Assembly: GCF_026191375.1 (NCBI RefSeq)
Contig: NZ_JAODTL010000050.1
Coordinates: 50,797 to 114,796, forward strand
From: Marinomonas pontica
Lineage (GTDB): Bacteria; Pseudomonadota; Gammaproteobacteria; Pseudomonadales; Marinomonadaceae
Direction of reading: 5' to 3'
Length of the DNA: 64,000 nt
The notes beneath the pieces are model-generated. The model saw nothing but the letters and a program-made list of their open reading frames with translations. It had not been told where the DNA came from and made no database searches. Position numbers and translations under genes: made by a program. Every line of letters starts with the position of its first letter. The stretch's first letter is position 1. Below are positions 47,056-56,818 of the stretch, piece by piece.

Positions 47056-47485
47056 TGCTTTTCTCCTTACTGCATTGATTCAAGTTGTATTAAATCATAC
47101 GGATTTATAGGTTGATTACGAGGTACAAAAAATGCTGAAACACAGCATACAGACGCAAAAAAGAGCGTTTTTTGGGCAAATGAAGCGAGGGACAGAAAAA
47201 TAGAGCTTGCGCACTTACCCTGTGGATAACTTTGTGCAAGAAAAAAATGGCGAGCGATTATTTCGTAAAAATGCCGGAGTTTGTAAATAATCGTGCATAT
47301 TTTGTACGATTTGTGTGCGTTCCTTCGGCTCAGTTTGGCATTGAGCAGATTGTCAATAGGGAATCTCAACAAAAAATCAGATTTTGATCCCGTCAATTTT
47401 TTGTGTTGAGATCGGTTCTCTTTTGAAACGCCGGCATTTCATTTTTAAAATTCAAATAAAAACGATAAAAAACAGTGAGTTGAGA
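47056..47485. other. Intergenic region with repeated GTTGAGAT motifs
   Basis: No convincing gene is seen in 430 bases; a 109-codon leftward frame at 47067-47396 is of odd composition. The octamer GTTGAGAT occurs at 47405-47412 and 47479-47486 and inverted (ATCTCAAC) at 47363-47370; the first two positions bound an imperfect inverted repeat rich in A and T. A perfect DnaA box (TTATCCACA, minus strand) lies at 47221-47229. Confidence 0.5.
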
Positions 47486-48106
47486 TCAAACTTTAGTCTT
47501 TATTAAATCGTGCAACGCGTGTGCTAAGGCCTCATTGGCCTGAGCGTCCAAGTGCACACCATCTACCTCGCTGGGCTGTAAAATGCCCGCTGCATTGAGG
47601 AAAATACATTTGTTGTGAACCGCCATATCTTGGTAGTGCTGGTGAAAATGTTGTGATTTTTCAATGGCACCCGCGAAACTTTCGGCCATAGCCCCTGTTG
47701 GGGATAAAATATTTGGCGGCGCGATGACCACCAAGGTCGGGTTAGGGAAATCGTGCGAATTCGGCATTCTTGACTTTTCAATCAGCTTTTCTACGCCTTT
47801 TGCCGCTTCATAGGCGCCCACATTGAAATGTCGCTTAAGATCGTTGGTGCCCAACATCAAGATTACAATATCGACTGGTCCAAAGGTTTCCAAAGCGGCT
47901 TGTAAATACGACAGACCGTTTCGGCCTTCTAAAAAGGGGTCATTCCAGATAGTGGTTCGACCCGGCAAACCAAAGTTAATAACCTGATGATGTTTGCCCA
48001 GCAGCTCATTTAAAATAGTGGGCCAACGTAGATGTTTGGGATACCGTCCGCCATTCGGAATGCTGCCCCAAGTAAGGGAATCGCCGTAACACAGAATCGT
48101 TGCCAT
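47486..48106 (-). CDS. SGNH/GDSL-type esterase
   Basis: A 206-residue hydrolase with the block I motif GDSLTWG (Ser10), block III MLGTNDLK, and the Asp/His pair in VDGVHLDAQANEALA. There is no signal peptide, so it is cytoplasmic. It resembles aryl esterases and acyltransferases of the Mycobacterium smegmatis type; the substrate is unknown. It is divergent from the aldehyde dehydrogenase. Confidence 0.9.
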   Translation of the reverse strand: MATILCYGDSLTWGSIPNGGRYPKHLRWPTILNELLGKHHQVINFGLPGRTTIWNDPFLEGRNGLSYLQAALETFGPVDIVILMLGTNDLKRHFNVGAYEAAKGVEKLIEKSRMPNSHDFPNPTLVVIAPPNILSPTGAMAESFAGAIEKSQHFHQHYQDMAVHNKCIFLNAAGILQPSEVDGVHLDAQANEALAHALHDLIKTKV

Positions 48107-48234
48107 GATCCTCTCCTTGCTTTTTTATTTGTCATTCGTTAGTGTAGTTAAAACAGAGCGTCTTCGAGCGAATATCACGCGCATTTTACGTTCGTGTTTA
48201 CTGACAAATAACAATGAGAGCCAACGAGGCCCCA

Positions 48235-49665
48235 ATGACAACGACTGACCCCCAATATTCGTCGCATGACGCGATCCATTCTGCGTTTGCGCGATTAAAA
48301 CGCACGGCGCAGCAAACACCCTATCCTTTAGCGGAGAATCGCCTGCATTGTCTGCAGCAGCTGCAAGAGGCAATACAAGACCATGAAATAGCCTTGTTGG
48401 ATGCGTTGCGAGCAGATTTTGGTCATCGTGCTCACGAGGAATCTCGATTGTTGGAGTTGGTGCCATTATTGGGAGAAATCAAACACGCTAAACGGCATCT
48501 TAACGCTTGGATGAAACCGTCCAAGCGTCGCGTCCACATGAGTGCCTTGCCTGCCAACGCTCAGGTGTTCTATCAGCCGAAAGGCGTGGTGGGTGTGATC
48601 TCACCTTGGAATTATCCGGTATTGCTGTCTCTAGGGCCTTTGGTGGGCGCATTAGCCGCGGGCAATCGAGTGATGCTGAAACTGTCGGAGTTTTGTCCTG
48701 CGACCAATCGAGTGATACGCGATATCGTGATGCGTGCCTTAGGGGAAGACTGGGTTGACGTAATAGAAGGCGAAGCTGACATCGCAAATGCGTTTAGCTT
48801 GCTGCCGTTTGATCATCTTTTGTTTACGGGTTCGACATCGGTTGGCCACATTATTATGCGCAATGCAGCGGAGCGTTTAACACCGGTGACATTGGAACTG
48901 GGCGGCAAGTCGCCTGTGCTGGTAGCGCCATCGGCGGATTTGAGAGACACCGCTAAAAAGTTGGTGTTTGGAAAACTCCTTAACGCAGGGCAAACCTGTG
49001 TCGCTCCAGACTATGTGTTGTGCCATCGCGATCAAAAGTCGTCATTGATTGACTATATAGAAGAGGAACTCGCGGCGTATTACCCGAAAGGCGTGCTGAG
49101 CCCTGATTATACCAGCGTGATCAATGAACGTCAGTTAGGGCGTTTACAGGGCTATTTAGACGAAGCCAAAGCCGCTGGCGTGCAGTGCGATAATCTCATG
49201 CCAAAAGGGCCAGAGACCCGTGACGGTAAACTGGCGTTTCATGTTCTGCACGAACCAGATGACGCGTTAAAAATAATGCAAGACGAGATCTTTGGACCGC
49301 TGTTGCCAGTGCTTATCTACGACGACATGGCCGATGCACTCGCGTACATTCAGCAACGGCCTAGGCCGTTGGCTTTGTATCTTTTTACTCAGCAAGCGAC
49401 AGATCGCACTCAGTGTGAAGCGCACACAATCAGCGGCAGCTTGGTCATCAATCATACCCTAATCCAAGTGGCGCAAGCCGACCTGCCTTTTGGCGGCATT
49501 GGTGCGTCTGGCATGGGGTCGTATCACGCAGAAGAGGGTTTTCGCACCTTTTCCCACAACAAGTCGGTATTACACAAGCGTGGTATTAACCTGCTGGCGT
49601 TGTTTCGCCCACCTTATGGGCGTGTTATTCATCGCTTGGTGGCGAGGTTTTGGCCGCTTCTGTGA
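48235..49665 (+). CDS. Coniferyl-aldehyde dehydrogenase-like aldehyde dehydrogenase
   Basis: A 476-residue class 3-type ALDH with catalytic Cys255 in NAGQTCVAPDY, Glu in LELGGKSP, and the nucleotide motif FTGSTSVGHII. Length and the PWNYPVLLSLGPLVGALAAGN stretch, in part, match CalB enzymes that oxidise coniferyl or other hydrophobic aldehydes. GAGG before ATG 48235 sets the start over ATG 48214. A terminator shared with the chemoreceptor gene follows. Confidence 0.88.
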   Translation: MTTTDPQYSSHDAIHSAFARLKRTAQQTPYPLAENRLHCLQQLQEAIQDHEIALLDALRADFGHRAHEESRLLELVPLLGEIKHAKRHLNAWMKPSKRRVHMSALPANAQVFYQPKGVVGVISPWNYPVLLSLGPLVGALAAGNRVMLKLSEFCPATNRVIRDIVMRALGEDWVDVIEGEADIANAFSLLPFDHLLFTGSTSVGHIIMRNAAERLTPVTLELGGKSPVLVAPSADLRDTAKKLVFGKLLNAGQTCVAPDYVLCHRDQKSSLIDYIEEELAAYYPKGVLSPDYTSVINERQLGRLQGYLDEAKAAGVQCDNLMPKGPETRDGKLAFHVLHEPDDALKIMQDEIFGPLLPVLIYDDMADALAYIQQRPRPLALYLFTQQATDRTQCEAHTISGSLVINHTLIQVAQADLPFGGIGASGMGSYHAEEGFRTFSHNKSVLHKRGINLLALFRPPYGRVIHRLVARFWPLL

Positions 49666-49701
49666 TGGAAAAGGGTGGGCAACCGGCTTGGTTTCACCCA
49701 T

Positions 49702-49739
49702 AAAAAATCCCACGATGATGCCTCGTCGTGGGATTTTTT
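49702..49739. terminator. Bidirectional terminator
   Basis: AAAAAATCCCACGA (49702-49715) and TCGTGGGATTTTTT (49726-49739) form a perfect 14-bp stem between convergent genes. Confidence 0.93.
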
Positions 49740-49753
49740 GTTCTGTTGCTGGT

Positions 49754-51739
49754 TTATTTCAACGCATTGAGTCGGTTGGCAATGGCGTCGATTTCTTGGC
49801 TCATGCGGCTAAGATGGCTGGAGTCGCTGGCGTTGCTGCCAGTCAATTCCTGCAATCGGGACACAAACATGCTCAAATCTTGCGACACTTTTTGTTGTTC
49901 GCCAGCGGCCACAGAAATTTGCGTTGCTTGGTCGGTGATCTGAGAGAACGCGTTCACGACCTGCTGCAAATGCGCAGCGGTCGATTCGGCCGTGGCCACG
50001 GCACGCTCGGTTTCACTTTGTCCCAGTTCCATTGAGCTGACCGATTCTTTCGATGCGATCTGTAAGCGCCCAAGGACTTGCTCAATTTCCATCGCGGAGC
50101 TTTCACTCTTCGCCGCAAGGTTACGGACTTCGTCAGCAACCACGGCAAAGCCGCGACCTGTTTCACCCGCACGAGCGGCTTCTATTGCGGCGTTCAGTGC
50201 CAATAAGTTGGTTTGCTCGGCGATGTCACGAATCACGCTTAACATACCATTGGCGCGGCGGCTGTCTTCGTCGAGTTTCAGGATGTTGGTTTGTGCTTGT
50301 GTCATGGCGCTGGTGAGCGAGCGCATGGTTTCGATCACGGTGCTCATCTCTTTGCCGCTGTTGCGCACATCAGTATGAATGCGCTCCACAGTGTCTTTGG
50401 TCTCGTTGGCGTACATGGCCACATCGTGCGATGTGGCACCCAGTTCTTCTGTCGCTGCGGCTAACGTGGTGTTCTCATCGCTCAAGCTGTTGGCTTTGCT
50501 CAAGAAGTCATTGCTGAATGTGCTCAAGCGTCCTGCGTCTTTCACCAGGTTGGCAGATTCGATGTGAATTTGTTCTAGCAACTTTTTCAATTTATCGCCG
50601 TAAGCATTGACGGCTTGGCGCAAATCGCCCAATTCATTCAAGGTGCCTACGTCCAGTTCTTGCGTGCTGCCACCGTCGGCCAGCTCTTGTATTTGCTGAG
50701 TGGTTTGGTTGATTTTACTCAGCAAACTGCGGAAGTAAGAAATCGCAATGATGCTCACAATAATCAACAAAGCACCAATCACCAGCATGAGGAATAATCC
50801 CATGCTTTGGGCAATTTCTGTCATGCGGGCTTTTGGAACCACCAAGCCAACTGTCCAGCCGGTTTGAGGGTGTTTAAATAAGTCAACGTAAGCGGCGCCT
50901 TCTAAAATGTCATCGTGATCGATGGAAACTATTTGGTTTTTTCCTGCCAGTTTGCTCAATGCTGGTTTTAACCAAGGGGATTGCTCGCCAAGTTCTGTGG
51001 CGGTGAGCATGCTGCCATCGCTTTTAACTAGATTGGCTTTGCCTTTTGGAAAGCTAAGGACTTGCCCTGTTTGGTCAATGGCAAACACATAGCCTTGGTT
51101 TTCTGCGCCATATTGTTCTAGTGTGTCGGTAATGCCATCCAGCATCATGTCGACGGTAGCGACACCGGTAAACTTGCTGTCTTCTTTCATTGGAATGGTA
51201 CAGGTCACCATAGGGATGTTGGTAACTGGATCAATGTAGGCTTCTGACCAAGCGCAGCGATTGACAGGGGAGGTTTTCCCAACGCTGTACCAGCCTTCAT
51301 TATGGTAGCCCGATCCGGCAGGGTCGTTGTAATCATCTAGGTAGCTCATTTTGCTGCCATCGCGCCCCCAGAAAAAACTGCGGCGCTCAGTACCTTGAGT
51401 AAAGGCCGAAGGCTCTGGCCAGATGCCGCCACCCGCGATGCTTTTGTCATCGTGATTATTGATGATGTTAGGGAAAACTTTTTTGAACAAGGCTTCGTCT
51501 TTTGGGAGCTGAGTGCTGGCCAAAGCGAGTGTGCTGGTTAAAAGTTGGATTTTTTCGAGTTTGGCGCTGAGAAGTTCGCTCAGGCCTTTTTGGTTGACGG
51601 AGATTTGCTGTTGGCGTTCGGCCGTTAGGTCGGGTTTTACTTTCGTTTCAATAACAAGATAAATACTGGCAAGCGCGAGCAAAAGAATGATCACTAAGCC
51701 AATGTTTATTTGTTGTCGGATTCTGATCGGTGATTTCAT
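49754..51739 (-). CDS. Methyl-accepting chemotaxis protein with periplasmic Cache domain
   Basis: A 661-residue chemoreceptor: membrane helix (about 10-30), a large periplasmic dCache-type domain (about 35-320, with [14 protein letters not shown] and [16 protein letters not shown]), second helix (about 330-352), HAMP-like segment, and signalling coiled coil with the hairpin tip [19 protein letters not shown]. It senses small ligands and signals through CheA/CheW. ATG 51739 with GAGG six bases before is preferred; the upstream extension is not protein-like. Confidence 0.94.
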   Translation of the reverse strand: MKSPIRIRQQINIGLVIILLLALASIYLVIETKVKPDLTAERQQQISVNQKGLSELLSAKLEKIQLLTSTLALASTQLPKDEALFKKVFPNIINNHDDKSIAGGGIWPEPSAFTQGTERRSFFWGRDGSKMSYLDDYNDPAGSGYHNEGWYSVGKTSPVNRCAWSEAYIDPVTNIPMVTCTIPMKEDSKFTGVATVDMMLDGITDTLEQYGAENQGYVFAIDQTGQVLSFPKGKANLVKSDGSMLTATELGEQSPWLKPALSKLAGKNQIVSIDHDDILEGAAYVDLFKHPQTGWTVGLVVPKARMTEIAQSMGLFLMLVIGALLIIVSIIAISYFRSLLSKINQTTQQIQELADGGSTQELDVGTLNELGDLRQAVNAYGDKLKKLLEQIHIESANLVKDAGRLSTFSNDFLSKANSLSDENTTLAAATEELGATSHDVAMYANETKDTVERIHTDVRNSGKEMSTVIETMRSLTSAMTQAQTNILKLDEDSRRANGMLSVIRDIAEQTNLLALNAAIEAARAGETGRGFAVVADEVRNLAAKSESSAMEIEQVLGRLQIASKESVSSMELGQSETERAVATAESTAAHLQQVVNAFSQITDQATQISVAAGEQQKVSQDLSMFVSRLQELTGSNASDSSHLSRMSQEIDAIANRLNALK

Positions 51740-51911
51740 AGCAACCTCAATCTTCGCAACATGGGGGATAACTAAAACAATAGTCTGATACAAAGACCAA
51801 GGGCAAGCGCATTTTTTACACAAATTGTAATAATAATAAAAAAGAAGACGTCCGAATGGTCGGGGTCTCATCGTTTACATCGGCGTATTCGCATTAATAT
51901 AGGAGTATTGG

Positions 51912-52109
51912 ATGAAGTCATTTTTTCTGTTCTTTACGTTCACACTAATCCTCGGCTGCAGCAATAAAGATGTGTACAGCAATTTGCAGCGCAGTCATGC
52001 GTTTTCGTGCCAGTCGTTAAAGGCGACACAACACGAGGAATGTATGAGTCAATACAGCGATTCATACGAAGATTACACCGCAAAACGCAATGGGACGTTG
52101 CGCCCATAA
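51912..52109 (+). CDS. Small lipoprotein
   Basis: A 65-residue protein with a lipobox (LILGC, Cys16) and a short hydrophilic mature part with two further Cys (33 and 44) and Tyr/Ser/Asp-rich wording. AGGAG precedes the ATG, and it has its own promoter space. I do not recognise the family; an outer-membrane lipoprotein in the periplasm is the likely location. Confidence 0.6.
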   Translation: MKSFFLFFTFTLILGCSNKDVYSNLQRSHAFSCQSLKATQHEECMSQYSDSYEDYTAKRNGTLRP

Positions 52110-52183
52110 ATTATTCTTTATTGCGGCTGGTTTTGTGCGGGTGCTCGCGCTAGCATGAGGAAATTTTCTGCGGAGCCTTGTCC

Positions 52184-53359
52184 ATGTTTCAACTTGTTCT
52201 TCTTAGTAATCAACAACATATTGATGTGGGCAATGTATCGCTGTCTGCTGAATTAATGGGTTTGCCGAAAGACATTCCGATCAGCGTACAGCAGACGTGT
52301 TTAATGGGCGGTAAACAAGCGGGCTCCCGCTTGATCACATTAACCGTCGGCGATTCTGTGGTGCGCGTGGTGCCGACTCGCGGCATGGCGGTGTTGGATG
52401 TGCTCAGAAAGAATAAAACCGGAAAAGACGTGCGCTTTGGTTGGGATTCACCAGTCAAAGAAGTCGTTCACCCAAGCTTTATTAATCAAGAAGCCTCTGG
52501 CGGCATTGGCTGGTTGGATGGTTTTAATGAGATGGTCGTGCGTTGTGGGTATCAATGGGCAGGTCACCCAGGTCAAGATGGCGATGAGTTTTTGACCTTG
52601 CATGGTCGTATTCAAAATACGCCTGCCGACGAGGTGGTTCTAGAGGTAGAGCAAGTGCCGCCGTATCGAGTGAGTTTGCGTGGGCGCGTCGATGAAAAGC
52701 GTTTTAAGTTTACGAATTTCGAGCTACACACTGTCTTGTCACTGGCGCCGGACGAGCCATATTTGCTGGTTGAAGACACCTTGGTCAACAAAGGCAGCTA
52801 TCCCCGAGAGTACCAAGCCATTTACCACAATAATTTTGCTCAGCCTATTCTGGAAAATGGGGCGCAACTGCATGTTCCCGTGGCGGAGTTATCGCCGTTT
52901 AACGACTACGCTGCAGGCGGATTGAATGATTGGAATAAGATGCCTGCGCCAACCCAAGACTTTGATGAAATGGTGTTTAATATTCGCCCGTTGAGTGACG
53001 AGAAGGGCTTTTCTCATGCCTTGTTACACAGCGCTAACGCGAGCCATGGTATTGAGGTGAGTTATCAGACCGACACCTTGCCAGTGCTGACCGTGTGGAA
53101 AAATACGGACACACTGGAGCAAGGTTACGTGGTGGGCATCGAGCCGGGCACCAGCTTCGCGTATAACCGTTTTTATCAGCGCGGATTGGGCTTGGTGCCG
53201 ACGATTGCGGCTGGTGAGTCAAAACACTTTGTGGTGCGTTTTGGTTTGTTAACCAATGAAGATCAAGTCCAAGCAAGTATGGCGAATATCGCGCAATTAC
53301 AAGGTACGCAAACGGCTCAAATATTGCCTACGCCGATTGTGCGCGTTGGTGAGTCATAG
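52184..53359 (+). CDS. DUF4432 aldose-epimerase-like protein
   Basis: A 391-residue galactose-mutarotase-fold protein of the DUF4432 group: VVPTRGMAVLDV, FGWDSPVKEVVHP, GGIGWLDGFNEMVVRCG in part, and HGRIQNTPAD. Related to aldose 1-epimerases, it probably acts on a sugar, but the reaction is unproven. ATG 52184 with GGAG eight bases before is used. Its 3' end overlaps the convergent small gene by 32 bases. Confidence 0.85.
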   Translation: MFQLVLLSNQQHIDVGNVSLSAELMGLPKDIPISVQQTCLMGGKQAGSRLITLTVGDSVVRVVPTRGMAVLDVLRKNKTGKDVRFGWDSPVKEVVHPSFINQEASGGIGWLDGFNEMVVRCGYQWAGHPGQDGDEFLTLHGRIQNTPADEVVLEVEQVPPYRVSLRGRVDEKRFKFTNFELHTVLSLAPDEPYLLVEDTLVNKGSYPREYQAIYHNNFAQPILENGAQLHVPVAELSPFNDYAAGGLNDWNKMPAPTQDFDEMVFNIRPLSDEKGFSHALLHSANASHGIEVSYQTDTLPVLTVWKNTDTLEQGYVVGIEPGTSFAYNRFYQRGLGLVPTIAAGESKHFVVRFGLLTNEDQVQASMANIAQLQGTQTAQILPTPIVRVGES

Positions 53360-53738
53360 CGGTTCGAAAATAGCGCTCCCAATCGCCTGCTTCCATGTAC
53401 GGTGCGTGGTCTAGGGATTGGTTGTAAACATAAATCCAGCCTCGACCGTAAGGGGAGAAAACGCGCTTTCTAATGTACAAAGAGCTATCGGGCGTGTTTG
53501 GGTCATAGCCTTCAAGCTGGTCCAAAGACGCCAGTATTTCGTCTGATACGTCGTACCATTCCACACGGATGCGTCCGCTTTCATCGTGAGTCGATACGAT
53601 ACCGGGAAAGTCGCCAAGGTTGTGCATACGAAACCCAGTCAACCAGCCTAATCCGATGCGTTTGCATTCTGACAATACGGTGTGATTATTCAGCCCCTCG
53701 CGAAGCGTTCCATATACGGCAACAATGTTTGTAGGCAT
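53328..53738 (-). CDS. AIG2-like gamma-glutamylcyclotransferase family protein
   Basis: A 136-residue GGCT-fold protein starting with VAVYGTLREGLNNH and containing DQLEGYDPNTPDSSLYIRK (in part), where the Glu of LEGYD is the conserved catalytic acid. It is similar to YtfP-type proteins. Substrate unknown. ATG 53738 is chosen over 53750 because GGA lies before it. Confidence 0.85.
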   Translation of the reverse strand: MPTNIVAVYGTLREGLNNHTVLSECKRIGLGWLTGFRMHNLGDFPGIVSTHDESGRIRVEWYDVSDEILASLDQLEGYDPNTPDSSLYIRKRVFSPYGRGWIYVYNQSLDHAPYMEAGDWERYFRTAMTHQRAQSA

Positions 53739-53887
53739 GTTGAATTCCATCTAATACGAGTCAAAGTGTACACCATGAACGTGCCGAGGCGTCATTTCAA
53801 GAGCGACTGACCGAAATTACATTGTGATGACATAACCTTGATGTATTCATGAAGTTCGCCGCATTTTCCTGTCTTTTCTTATACGTT

Positions 53888-54948
53888 TTACGCCTTAGGT
53901 GCATGGCTTTTTTCATGATCGAGCAACCAACGTTTGCGCTCTAGACCGCCAGCGTAACCCGTCAAACTGCCGTCTTTACCGATGACACGATGACAGGGGA
54001 TGACAATGGCGACGCGGTTCATGCCGTTGGCGCGGGCGACCGCTCGCACGGCTTTGGGGTTATTTAATCGAGTGGCTTGCTCTTGGTAACTGGCGGTCTC
54101 GCCATAGGGAATGGTGCCGAGCATTTGCCAAACGCCATTTTGGAAGTCGGTTCCTGGTGTGTGCAGCGGCACGCTGAACTCGGTTCTGCTGCCCAAAAAA
54201 TACTCTTCTAACTCTTGCTTTAGTTGCGTGATGTGCGCATTTTCGCCTGCCATGATGGGGGCTTTCAAGCGACGTTGTAGGTCTTCAAATTCGGTTTCTA
54301 GCATGCGTCGGTCGACGAATTCTAGTAAGCAAATGCCTTCGTCTGTGGCGCAAACGAACATGGGACCAATTGGGGTGGTTAATCTGTCGATTAATATCAC
54401 AGCGTTCTCCAAATGCAGAGTCGGCGAATGGCCGAGTAATTTTTTAAAAGTGTAACCGAAACCGCTTAATGAATCGTAACCCGAATCCAGTGCCGTATGC
54501 GTGGCGGTTTTGCCCGTTTTTAACTCCTGAAACGCGTGGTTTATTCGAAACATACGTTGGAAAGTTTGAAACGTCATACCGTAATGTTGGTTGAACCAGC
54601 GGCGTACGAAAATAGGGCGAATGCCCGCTTCTCTTAATTGTTGATCGGTGATTTTAGTCTTGGTGCTGTCTCGCACTAGGTGCATGGCGGCTTGCACTTC
54701 AGGGGGGCTTCGAACGCATTTTCAGTGGGGCGACAAACTTTGCAAGGCCGAAATCCTGCGTCCATGGCGTCTTTGAACTGGGTGTAAAACTCGACGTTTT
54801 CGCGTTTCGGTTTGCGTGCTCGACAGGTCGCAATACAAAAAATAGAGGTGGTTTTGACCCCCACAAAAAACGTCCCGACAAAGCTGGGTTCTCGGTTTAA
54901 TAGGGCTTCATAGTATCGGTCGGCTTGTTTTTGGTCGGTAATGCGCAT
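53888..54948 (-). pseudogene. ada: Ada: methylphosphotriester/O6-methylguanine repair protein, frameshifted
   Basis: The N-terminal zinc domain has Cys38, 42, 69 and 72, with the same numbering as E. coli Ada, followed after the break by an AraC-type helix-turn-helix and the methyltransferase domain with PCHRVIG. The two frames meet at a run of six G (54702-54707); seven would read AFEAPPEVQAAMHLV and give a 353-residue protein, E. coli Ada having 354. Ada removes methyl groups from DNA and activates its own gene. The break is probably a miscall. Confidence 0.88.
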
Positions 54949-55183
54949 GGGGTGATCCGCTTGGCTGAATATCGTGAGAGAGCGTGCCTGATAGACCTAG
55001 GTTAGCGTGCTTTAATCTGCAGCAACAACCGAAAACTGGACGAGTATTTTATTACGTCGACGACTAAGTGTACGAATGTGTCATGAATATTGAATTTACT
55101 GCACCAATCAAGCGTAAATGTGTATTTGTTTGATGATATGGCCTATTTTGGTTTTATTTAATGATGCTTTATAAGGACGTTAT

Positions 55184-55810
55184 ATGCTTGGTACGATAGT
55201 GCTTCAATCCCCAAAGAAGTCGACGCATTTATTTTTATTGTTTCATGGTGTGAATGCCACCCCTGAAAGTTTACACCCGATCGCAACGATGTTGGCTCGA
55301 TCCTATTTACACGCCGCGATTGTCTTGGTACAGGCGCCCTATGCATCTGATTTTGGTCAAGGTTATCAATGGTTTTCTGTCCAAGGTGTGACCGAGCAGA
55401 ATCGCACACAGCGAGTTGAAATGGCGATGCCTGCTTTTGTTGAAACGGTACGTAATTGGCAGAAGAAAACGGGAGTGAATGCCGAGCAAACGACCTTAAT
55501 TGGCTTTTCGCAAGGGGCGATTATGGCCTTGTCTTCGACACAAATGGTCGAGGACGTGTTAGCGGCAAGAATTGTGGCTTTGTCAGGGAGGTTTGCTACA
55601 TTGCCCAAAAAAGGGGTCGATCAAACCCAAATTCATTTTATTCACGGCGATCAAGATAACGTGATCGATCATCGAATATCCCGAATCGCTCACGAAGCAC
55701 TGTTGGCGCGCGGCGTGATGACCACGTATGACCTTATTCCCCATCTTGCGCACAGTGTGGACCAAACCGCTATTATGAGCTTATTCCAACGTTTGTCTGA
55801 CGGTAAGTAA
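55184..55810 (+). CDS. ypfH: Esterase YpfH-like alpha/beta hydrolase
   Basis: A 208-residue cytoplasmic hydrolase with nucleophile Ser109 in IGFSQGAIM, Asp in HGDQDNVID and His in HLAHSVD. The fold and length match YpfH/carboxylesterase family members acting on short acyl esters; the physiological substrate is unknown. It stands before a TauE/SafE permease. Confidence 0.85.
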   Translation: MLGTIVLQSPKKSTHLFLLFHGVNATPESLHPIATMLARSYLHAAIVLVQAPYASDFGQGYQWFSVQGVTEQNRTQRVEMAMPAFVETVRNWQKKTGVNAEQTTLIGFSQGAIMALSSTQMVEDVLAARIVALSGRFATLPKKGVDQTQIHFIHGDQDNVIDHRISRIAHEALLARGVMTTYDLIPHLAHSVDQTAIMSLFQRLSDGK

Positions 55811-55905
55811 CAGAAAGAATCTTTTGTCAGTCCACGCAATTCTCCTTATTATTCGTCCCTCTTTTTTACTCCAGCTTCTAATAAGAACAATGTAAGGACA
55901 ATGTT

Positions 55906-56667
55906 ATGGATTACAGTGTATTCACGGTTTCGCTTTTAATTGGTACTGGCTTTCTTGCTGGCATCATTAACACCTTGGCTGGTGGTGGCTCCAATCTGAC
56001 GTTACCCGCTTTGATGGTAATGGGAATGCCCGCTGACATTGCGAACGCGACGAATCGTGTTGGGGTGTTTTTGCAGAATGTGGCGGCGACGTTTGGCTTT
56101 CGTAAAGCGAAGAAGCTGGATAATGCAGACATTCTTCCTGTGATGATTCCGTCGCTACTTGGCGGTGTTGTCGGTGCCTTTGCGGCCAGTTATGCGCCAG
56201 AAGCGTGGCTGAAACCCTTGTTATTAAGCGCCATGATTGGCATGACGGTCATCATGATTGTGCGACCCACCATGATTGCGCCGCCAGAAGGCACAGTGCC
56301 GTTCAAAGTGTCAGAAAAGCCAAGTGCTTGGATCGCTTTGTTTATCGCCGGTGTCTACGGTGGTTTTGTGCAGGCGGGGGTGGGTTTTATTTTGATTGCT
56401 GCGTTGGCTGGTACATTGCGTTATGACCTTGTTCGTACCAATGCGTTGAAAATGGTCTGTACGCTTGGCTTTACCGCCTTGGCGCTAGGCGTGTTTATTT
56501 GGAATGACCAGATCCTTTGGATTCCGGGGCTGATCCTAGCCTCCGGCACTATGCTGGGGTCTTATCTTGCGGTAAAAATGGCGATCAAGGCCAATCCTAA
56601 GCACTTAAAATGGTTTCTGTTTATCATGACAGTTTGTGGTAGTGCCGCGGCATTGTTGAGCGATTAG
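55906..56667 (+). CDS. TauE/SafE family permease
   Basis: A 253-residue inner-membrane protein with eight helices in two homologous halves (GFLAGIINTLAGGGSNLTLP and VYGGFVQAGVGFILI). The family transports sulfite and organosulfonate-like anions. AAGGACA precedes ATG 55906. It is the second such permease in the window; the two are not close in sequence. Confidence 0.9.
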   Translation: MDYSVFTVSLLIGTGFLAGIINTLAGGGSNLTLPALMVMGMPADIANATNRVGVFLQNVAATFGFRKAKKLDNADILPVMIPSLLGGVVGAFAASYAPEAWLKPLLLSAMIGMTVIMIVRPTMIAPPEGTVPFKVSEKPSAWIALFIAGVYGGFVQAGVGFILIAALAGTLRYDLVRTNALKMVCTLGFTALALGVFIWNDQILWIPGLILASGTMLGSYLAVKMAIKANPKHLKWFLFIMTVCGSAAALLSD

Positions 56668-56818
56668 TTTGGCATAAAGACTGATTTCTTCTTCTATTGA
56701 TTGTATAAAGTAAAAACATACCCCATTTAGGGGGGATGTTCAAAAATTGTATAAATAACGATCTGTTTTTCGATGGAAAAGAAAGTACCAAATATTATTT
56801 GGTCTGCTTGGAGTAAGC

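Noticed and set aside
47067..47396. 109-codon leftward frame in the intergenic gap
   Set aside because: Sequence is not protein-like (Phe/Cys/Ser-rich), there is no ribosome site, and it lies over repeated motifs.
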